The translations under genes and the position numbers were made by a program. From Blasia pusilla (taxonomy: Eukaryota; Marchantiophyta; Marchantiopsida; Blasiales): a DNA stretch of 64,000 nt. Below are positions 56,501 to 64,000 of this stretch, piece by piece; position 1 is the stretch's first letter, and each line of letters begins with the position of its first letter. The stretch covers positions 28,086,001 through 28,150,000 of the forward strand of contig CM114275.1 of NCBI GenBank assembly GCA_050084515.1. The letters run 5' to 3'. Below the pieces are notes generated by a model. It was not told the DNA's origin and ran no database searches. It worked only from the letters and a program-made list of their open reading frames with translations.

Positions 56501-59500
56501 ACTAAGAATTATGCTTGCGAGATTGCCTTGGTGGCAATAACACTTTTTTCCCTTTCTGTTTTTTAAAAATAAAATTTATTAATTTAAGAAGAATTTTTTT
56601 ATTACTGGTTGGTTCAAAATTTAGATGACTTGAAAGCAGTATCTCTCTCGTTCTCTGCATGGTCCTTCCCCTTACATTGCATAAGAAAATATTTCATCCA
56701 AATTGGTGCAGGCTGAGAGTATGAATATAAGCAGGGATGTTTCTGGAGAAGGAGTGCAGCAGGCACTGTTGAAGATGCTGGAGGGCACTGTAAGTCAGCC
56801 TTTTTGGCAGCTTTGCTTCATAAAAGACCTTCCTACGTTTATTTGTCTTATCTTGTAATGGGAAATATTATGTCTAAAGATATCAGCAGTGATTGTGATG
56901 TCCTTTCCTCTTTAGGTCATGTCATATCTGTTTACTTTGTGAAGTGACCTGTTATGTGCCATTTTCCCTTGCCCTTGTAAGAGAGATTGCTGTAGATTTG
57001 TTCCATGTAGATTTTTGAAACAATACAAATTTGTTTCTTCTCGTTTATAATGAAAGTGGCTCTGCACAATGCATGTGTCATATGGTTTGGTTTTGGCCAA
57101 GAATTTAGAATTATATTCTCAGATATCATGTCATCTCTGTGATCCCCCATTTTTTCTGCTGCTACCTGCTCCCGGTAGTATATTAATCCAAAGATGACAA
57201 GCAAGGTGATCCTGAGACTCTGCAGGTATTTGCGCTCCGAGATAGTATAACTATCTGGCCTGCAGTGGGCTGAGATTAATGTGCCAAAATGCTAATCTGA
57301 GGAATACATCTACTACATGACTTTCAAATGGCAAGTTCTGGAGAAACAAAGAATTTTGCCTATGTGTGTAGTAGGGGAGAAAAAATTGCTTGACATTGAT
57401 ACTGCACTTTGTATTGTGATCTTCATCACAGTCATCTTTGTGATTCTGATTCCAACTATAATATTCCAGTCATAATCATCCTCTGAATCAGTGCTTCTCT
57501 ATTCTAGTCACCACCTTTATCTCAGGACATGAGCTGAAACTGTTGTGCTTAGCACAGGTTTGGGCAACAGCAATTCCTGTACGGACGGCGCCCTCTCTAT
57601 CCACCATGCTCTTAAAACCATAACTTGAGCACTCCTTAAGTCTGCAAGTATTCATCACCTCTCACTCAAGAAGTGCCATTTCCTTAACTTGGCCAGAGCC
57701 ACATGTGTATTGGTGAATTGATTGAAAGAATGCTGTGAGGGTTTTCTGTTAACCTTGGTATACTGCAGAGGTTTTCATAAACAAGGGTGTCAATGACTGT
57801 TTCAACTACTGAGGTCTGGGAAGTGTGGGCTGGTTTGTGTTAAACATTGAAAACATCTGAATAGAATAGTCCACCACCAGTGGCACAGAACAAGAACTAA
57901 CAAGTCTCTTTGCACAGCGCCAGAACCTTGAACTATACCACCAGTGTTTGGAAGATTCTCTTTTTCCTAATTTAAACTGAACACTCCTGTTGGTTGCACA
58001 GGTTGTTAATGTCCCAGAGAAGGGAGCTCGGAAGCATCCAAGAGGTGATCACATTCAGGTAACTGGTTTTTCAATTGAAGCAAAAGTCCCGTATCGTCTT
58101 CAGCACACTGTCTTCGACTTCTGTGAATGTGGAGGATAACAGGAGCATGCTGTTTTATGTAGTGTTGAGGTGATAGTCTCTTCTTTTGTTCTGCAGAACC
58201 ATGGAGATATATCAAAACCTAAAAATCTTGAGAGTAAAGCACCAAGAATTCCATGCAGATTGTTGTTGAATGAAAGACATGTGCATGGTATTTTGTGCTT
58301 GTCATGTCCCAAAGGCTTTCCTATCTGAATATTCGCACGGATCAAGGGGTGACGTTTGCTCAATTTTTTTTTTCGTTCAGGTGGATACAAAAGATATCCT
58401 CTTTATTTGTGGCGGAGCCTTTGTGGAGCTTGAAAAAACAATTGCAGAAAGGTGTGAACTTTGGTTTATTTGTTTCAATTGTGGTATATCACAATATATT
58501 AGGTGGTTTAGTAAGTTTGTTTACTACTTATTTGTGGCCTGAGTGCCTTAAGGTTCATTGATAGAGTAACTTGGTTGTAAATTTTCATGTCAATTATTGG
58601 TTATGTAGAAGGCAAGACTCTTCAATTGGTTTTGGAGCACCTGTACGTGCTAGTATGAGAGGCAACAGGCCAACTGATGCAGCTCTGACTTCATCTTTGC
58701 TGGAGACGGTATGTTTCTTAAGATTTGTATTTCGGGTGACATGTGGTCAATACAAAAAAACACAGATGTGGGTCACGCGTTTTAGGAAATTTTGGGCATG
58801 GTTGTTAAGCTTTTGGGTTTGTCTGTTTGAGGCCATACCCAACCTTCTTTGTGCAGGTGGAGAGTAGTGATCTCATTGCATACGGCTTGATACCGGAATT
58901 TATTGGCCGGTTCCCTGTGCTTGTGAGTCTTACTGCTTTAAATGAGGATCAGCTTGTACAGGTACTTGAAAGCAATTTCCGTCTTGTTTCCATTATTTGA
59001 CTATGAGTAATTCCATTTGGAGAGCAGCGGATTTACAGACATAGTGTATGGTCTACATACTAGTCAGTACACTTGGTAGTTTTCCAGGTCTTCTTGGTGA
59101 TCCTGCAAATTTCGTTTATCTGTGTTTTAGGAGGGCAATGTCAAGTCAACTTTTATCCTGTTTATTTCTAAGGAGTTTGGTTTCCTTTCAATTTATGTTG
59201 TTCGTTAAGATTCTTGATTGTATTGCAAGTAGTCGTGAAAGACTGAGCCTAGGCTGTGGGGTTCAAGTCTTTGGAAGATATCCATTGACAGAGTTGAAGT
59301 GCTTAGAGATGAAGTTGTGACATTCTCTGCTGAAGAATTTACTTGGTGATAGTAAACCATGTGTGATGGTTTGTATTGCATTGTCAGGTTCTCACGGAAC
59401 CAAGAAATGCTCTTGGCAAACAGTACAAGAAGATGTTCTCAATGAACAATGTAAGAAGTCACCTGTCATGAGTTCAACCACACTGCTGTGTGTATTTATT

Positions 59501-60814
59501 TCCACTGTGTCGGGGTGGTTATGCTTCATGCTTAATCCTAGCCATAAAGTTATTTCTGATTGCAGCTACTTATTGATGGATCCAAAAGAACTATAAGCAA
59601 AATGCGGACAAGGATAGACATTGACCAGGTTCGTGAATCGGAATATTACAGGTCAAGCTTCACTATACAGAAGAAGCATTACGGAAGATTGCTCAGAAAG
59701 CTATGGTAAAGAACACAGGTGCACGAGGATTGCGATCAATCATGGAAAATCTACTTACAGAAGCAATGTATCAGGTTGGTCAGTTTAACAAGCATAAGTT
59801 TAAAAGTTGCCTATCTTCATGTAGGTCTGCCATCCCATGGATGTATAACTTGTAGATAATTTGTTTAATGAGTTTCCTTGTCCTGTGCTTTTTCTTGGAG
59901 ACCCAATATGACTGACCAAGTGCAGTTGGCTCTCTCATTTGATTGATGTTTTTATTTCTGTGATAATTTCACCTGTGAAAAAAATAACAGGTTCCAGATT
60001 CACCAGTAGGTCAAGATAAAATAGATGGAGTGCTGCTAGATGGCGATGCGGTTGGTCCACCTGACAAGGAAGGAGCCGGCGCAAACATTTTGCGTGGAGA
60101 GGGTGCATTGGAACGCTACTTATTGCAATCCAAGAGGCGAAAAGAGCAGGTGAGTTTTTCTGACAATCCGCTCGCAGACTCAAAATTTGGGGATTGCAAA
60201 ATGTTTGATTTGTTACACCTGTGAAAGAGTTTTGGATCGTTTCAATGTAGTTCAGAGAGGCTATTGGCATCTTAACATCTTTGACAGGTGTTACTGTCAT
60301 TGTTCTTCTCTGTCAGCGGCTAGTGTCCTTGGCATATCCCACATCAGACATTGTACTTGCTCTCCTCTTCTGCATCCCAGACAGGAATCTGATTGGCATT
60401 ATTGCTTTGGTATGTCTTCCATTTGTTAGCCATCACAATCATGACCTGTCTGAAGCGGCAGGTTAGAAAATCATTCACCTGGCCTAAACTTTACCTGTGC
60501 AAACCATTTTTGGTCACTTTTTGGCTTTTTAAAAGTTGAGAAAAAAATTGAGGAGATGTAGCCGTTGGAGACCAATCTTTGTAATCCTCAAAAGTAAGTA
60601 GGACGATTTTACAAACAACTCAAGTTCTTCACGACCATGCTGTGCCAGACAAGATTGGAACAATCCATCTATCTATCAGGATTAGGAGGAAGGTTTGACA
60701 GAGCTTTGCCTCAAGATATTTTTTGTGGTTCTCCAGGATACCGCGGGGAAAGCTCCAGATGATGAAGACGCGGATACTGAGCCTGATGTGGCAGAAAGGG
60801 CTGTGAATTTGTAA
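53594..60814 (+). CDS. CLPX: ATP-dependent Clp protease ATP-binding subunit ClpX, organellar, 15 coding exons
   Basis: Coding exons: 53,594-54,367; 55,241-55,329; 55,459-55,589; 55,892-55,971; 56,165-56,215; 56,408-56,482; 56,712-56,789; 58,002-58,058; 58,381-58,451; 58,609-58,708; 58,857-58,961; 59,388-59,450; 59,652-59,774; 59,991-60,149; 60,737-60,814. They sum to 2,034 bases (677 residues plus TAA) in one frame, and all introns are GT-AG. Motifs: [12 protein letters not shown] near 247-258, Walker A GPTGSGKT 327-334, pore loop GYVG 360-363, Walker B IVYIDE 388-393, the ClpP-docking loop IGF 475-477, sensor 2 GARGLR 581-586. ClpX unfolds proteins and feeds them to ClpP. The Ser/Arg-rich N-terminus suggests organelle import, as for the mitochondrial ClpX of plants. 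The start is the first ATG after an in-frame TGA at 53,573. Exon 1 has a Gly run and no C-x2-C zinc motif. The acceptor of exon 3 could instead be at 55,495. Confidence 0.92.
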
Positions 60815-63013
60815 ATTGTTTTTTTGTACAGGTCTGTGTGGAGAGATATATCTCTACCAAAAATTCCTCTAGATCTCCGCATTTGGTATAGCTCCTCCAG
60901 GGTGTGAAAGTAACCAGAGGGGCATGCCGCATGCTTTGTGTAGTCCCCAGGTTTCACAATTCTCTTTAAAGGGTAGTACATTGGTCAGTTAAAGTGTTAC
61001 AAAATTTAATCGGGTGAACTTTCTTGGCTGGACGCATTTGGAATGGTTGAGAAAAGCATCCTCTTACAGACTTCCTCACGTTTTGAGGAAGTCGTCTTGA
61101 TGTAGCAGTTCCACTCATGTGGAGTCTATGTAAATTTATTCGTGTATTGCAAAAGTGCTCGGTGTAGAAATCATCCATGGTAGGATTTGTAAATCTCAGA
61201 ATACGTTTTCCAAATTGTGATACATTCTCATTCTCTGGGCCAACATTGGAACTCGTTAGAAATATTTCTAGTTTGGTCATGGTCATCCATGAATGAAATT
61301 CTCCCTCTCAGAATTGCAAAGTGCAAATGTGTGCACTCATCTTCAGTCTGTCACGCCTTACTACTATGCTCAGACCAGTGATAGTATTGACTACCACAAA
61401 TACTTAAATGTCCTCGAGGCTCCCTTTCTCGCACCACCGGAAAGTGAAGTGAAAAGCTCACATGGGTGAAGAATGATTGGGACGTACATGTCACCTACCG
61501 AGAACCAGTCCCACAAGCATGTGTACTACTTTTCTCTTAGGAGACTGGTCCCCACACATATTTTGTAGACTTCGAAGCTCCCTGCACGCGAGTCTTGAGC
61601 TCCCGGGTGTGAGGTCTCACTACGACAAGAAGAGTTGATCATCGTCACTGTGTATGTATAGTGTTGTGGACGCTTTTCCCAGAAGGTTTAGTGGTTTGTT
61701 TAAGGCGCCAAAGCTGCAGAGGGCGTTCGTTCTTCACTGTGGAGTGTGGTTCACATGGGTTTTGCGATATATGGGTTTACATGTCCGGGGAAGACCTCTG
61801 CAAGTTATGGGCTCTTTCTGCGGAGTGTTCTTATAGCAGTTTTCAGAATTTTTAAATTTAAGAACTTGGTAGCAATTCTTCGATATTTCAATGCACCTAT
61901 TAGTCCATGCAAGTGTGCATTTTTGGAACGCCTTAGAAACTGAGGCATACTTCTAAGGCATTTTCCAAGGGAAATAATGATAGAATCTACACTATTAACC
62001 CAACAGATGGGGTTCATTATAATTAGAGGTAAAAAATATATTCTATAAGAAGTAAAGCACCTCAGTGAGTTTCTTGTCATCCAGTGACGGATGGAAGAGG
62101 GCAGGCAGTCGGCAAGAATACTTGGATTAAAATCATGATCATTTTATGCTTGTGCATAACAAGGGCGGTGGTAGTGTTGTATATGGGAAATGGCCCGACC
62201 CAGCCAGAAATAGCATTATTTGGTACTAGGAGTTTTAGTTTGGGGCAGGGGAACCAAATTTCCCCAAACCTAGTCATAGAAATTGGCCCCAACTTTGGAA
62301 ATTTGTCCCAAAATCACTACACCTTCCTTACCCTTTGCTGCCCCGTGAAGATGTGATAGATACATAACCAATATTTTCATATAGAGCAAGAATCATGATT
62401 GCACACATTCACACATGCAAGCATTCTTTGTTATGTCCTCTTATGCAAGAGTTTGGGTTTAATGTCCAACATGGAGAGTATGGGCGTTGTTAATCCCAAG
62501 GAAGTAGTGTTTTGGAACTATGGATGACACGAGTTAGAAAAAGATCACTTTTGTGCGTTTCATATTCGTGCAACGCCATTAGGTTCCCAAGTTCAGAATT
62601 TGGAAAAAAAATCAACTATTGTTAGTGGGAACCCAAGTAAATATACCTGAAAATTTCAATGTGAAGATGCTTGTTGGATATGTCATGAACATATATATGG
62701 AAGAGGTTCCCCACACCCACAAGCTTTCGATGTACTAATTTTTTTTTCATGATAGTTAAATGGATTTCCTCTCAATCTTAATATACATGTCATCATTCTC
62801 TCCGGCGGAATCTATGGCTTTCCCTTCGCTCTCTTACAAGGTACAAGTGAAAGGTCCTATCATGAACATAGTTGTTTGTATCATAAAGGAGTTCTCTAAT
62901 GCTTTGTCCAAGCATATGCACCTTATCCATGTCCATGGTGTATCAAATGAGAAGAAGAGCATCCAAAAATATGGTTATTGGAATCAAGGGAACAAATGGA
63001 GACTTAAATAATA
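60815..63013. other. 3' region of the ClpX gene and intergenic DNA
   Basis: The 3' untranslated region probably occupies the first few hundred bases (TTGTTTTTTTGTACAGG...). Beyond it no open frame longer than about 100 codons has any recognisable feature. No repeat shared with the rest of the window was noticed until the LTR at 63,014. Confidence 0.5.
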
Positions 63014-63340
63014 TGTCACATCTTAGTTAGCTGACATGTAGAGTTCTACCCCATTGTTGACATAGAGGTCATCGGGTTGTTCGGGTGTAACTTTGTCCAG
63101 AGATGTCAAATGAGGTCGGCGAGTCGTGCGACATGTTTGTTGCGTCGGAAACATCGTCTCTAATAATTTCATTAATTTGGTCTTAGTTAGTTAGATGACT
63201 CGCTGACCAAGTCAACGGTCGCCCGGTAACATGTGCACTCAGGTTATCGTTGGGATGGCTATTTTTGGGGAAAAAGCCTTTTGACTCTTCCTAAGGCTAT
63301 AAGACAGGGAAGCTCATGTTGGGCCTTAGGAGCACCTCTC

Positions 63341-63403
<63 letters not shown>

Positions 63404-63509
63404 CTAAGGTGCTAGTCTCTGGATTCCCTCATAGCGGAGGGTGGATGTGGCTCGATATACCGATGTAGATTCAAGAGTGGAGTTTTAGGTCAAGTGATAC
63501 ATTTTTACA
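63014..63509 (+). repeat. Solo LTR of the M1 type
   Basis: It starts TGTCACATCTTAGTTAGC, like the M1 LTR (TGTCACATCTGAGTAGCC on its strand). It shares GTGTAACTTTGTCC, TTTGTTGCGTCGGAAACATC-like, TTGGGCC and GGAGCACCTCTCTTG blocks, and the sequence GGCTCGATATACCGATGTAGA. It ends near CATTTTTACA (63,509). Orientation is opposite to M1. A target duplication is not clear. Confidence 0.7.
63342..63401. repeat. TG microsatellite inside the LTR
   Basis: About thirty TG units, directly after CACCTCTCT, at the place where the M1 LTR has only TTGTTCGTGTGTGAG. It generates an artificial Cys-Val repeat in the forward frame at 63,233-63,415. Confidence 0.95.
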
Positions 63510-63516
63510 TATTGTT

Positions 63517-64000
63517 GAGGCGGCACGTGCAATGCTGAATCAGAAAAATATGCCTTAGGTTTATTGAGTAATCTTCTTAATCAAACAAACTCTAACAACA
63601 TGAATTCATGATAAGATTCCATTCAAAGTCTTCACACGAAGTAAACCTGATTTCTCCTTCATGAAAGTATTTGGTTGTATTTGTTATGCTCATGTTCCTT
63701 TTGAAAGACGTCAGAAATTAGACCCCAAATCTGGAAGATGTATCTTCATTGGCTATGCTGATGGAACTAAGGGGTATAATTGTTACATTCCATCTTTTAG
63801 GCAACTTTTTATAAGTTGCGATGTTGTTTTTTATTAGCTAAAGTAATGGTATGCTCCAATCTGAGCCTATTCCACCTTTAAACTCGTCTCTTGTGGGGGA
63901 GAATATGACTATAAATCAACAGACATTGCCTACAAATTCCCCAAGTAATAGTGCAGGATTATGAGAGATTATAGATTCTTCAGTTAAATCTGTCAATCCA
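63517..64000 (+). pseudogene. Ty1/copia integrase fragment
   Basis: The + frame starting at 63,517 reads EAARAMLNQKNMP, a stop, and later IPFKVFTRSKPDLSFMKVFG, CICYAHVPFERRQKLDPKSG, RCIFIGYADGTKGYNCYIP and LFISCDVVF, a hallmark of the copia integrase C-terminus just before the RT. A stop at 63,835-63,837 is followed, in another frame, by the usual acidic linker (GENMTINQQTL). In-frame stops near 63,556, 63,562 and 63,598 mark it as dead. The fragment runs off the window edge. Confidence 0.85.

Noticed and set aside
63233-63415. Forward frame with a long Cys-Val repeat
   Set aside because: It is the translation of the TG microsatellite inside a solo LTR.
1-64000. tRNA genes
   Set aside because: No segment with a convincing cloverleaf or A/B-box pair was noticed by eye; a tRNAscan run would be needed to be sure.

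Overview
This window is nuclear DNA from a green plant. It contains one intact, intron-rich host gene for a ClpX-type unfoldase (53.6-60.8 kb, + strand, 15 coding exons that join in frame to 677 codons). It also contains decayed copies of genes for the plastid octanoyltransferase (LIP2p) and a plant RelA/SpoT homologue (RSH). I cannot name the species. Almost everything else is nested transposable elements.

Layout. 0.1-10.35 kb: a decayed Ty3/gypsy element on the - strand (copy M1 of a family called M here), interrupted by a solo LTR of another family (C). 11.4-23.5 kb: a second M copy (M2, - strand), split by a solo chromovirus LTR (12.27-13.30 kb) and by a complete CACTA transposon (13,728-21,684, with TIRs and a TAT target duplication). 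The CACTA carries captured LIP2 and RSH gene pieces plus a 350-bp tandem array. 23.55-45.9 kb: a third M copy (M3, - strand), split inside its integrase by a 12.1-kb chromovirus composite (family A, 25,319-37,454). The composite consists of two copies in opposite orientation. 46.9-47.9 kb: a 3' remnant of an M element (+). 49.5-50.9 kb: a second family C LTR. 52.4-60.8 kb: the ClpX gene with its leader. 63.0-64 kb: a solo LTR resembling that of M1, followed by a Ty1/copia fragment.

Main result. Family M has the order LTR - Gag with two zinc knuckles - protease - C5 cytosine DNA methyltransferase - reverse transcriptase - RNase H - DDE integrase - PHD finger - LTR. The methyltransferase motifs are readable in M1 and M3: the motif I DLFGGI / ALFEGI, PC of motif IV, ENV of motif VI, the R-x-LWWTN-like motif VIII and the C-terminal LGQAMDLNC block. 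The PHD finger is readable in M1, M2 and M3 and as a last trace in the 47-kb remnant. The element therefore paired a putative DNA-methylation writer with a putative histone reader. All copies here carry frameshifts or stops, so none is likely to be active.

A second result is the CACTA element. It holds intron-containing pieces of two unrelated nuclear genes, LIP2 and RSH, side by side on one strand. It is otherwise made of palindromic subterminal repeats and satellite-like arrays, with no transposase that I can recognise.

Limits: gene calls rest on reading translated motifs by eye. Element edges are exact only where a target-site duplication is cited, and approximate elsewhere.
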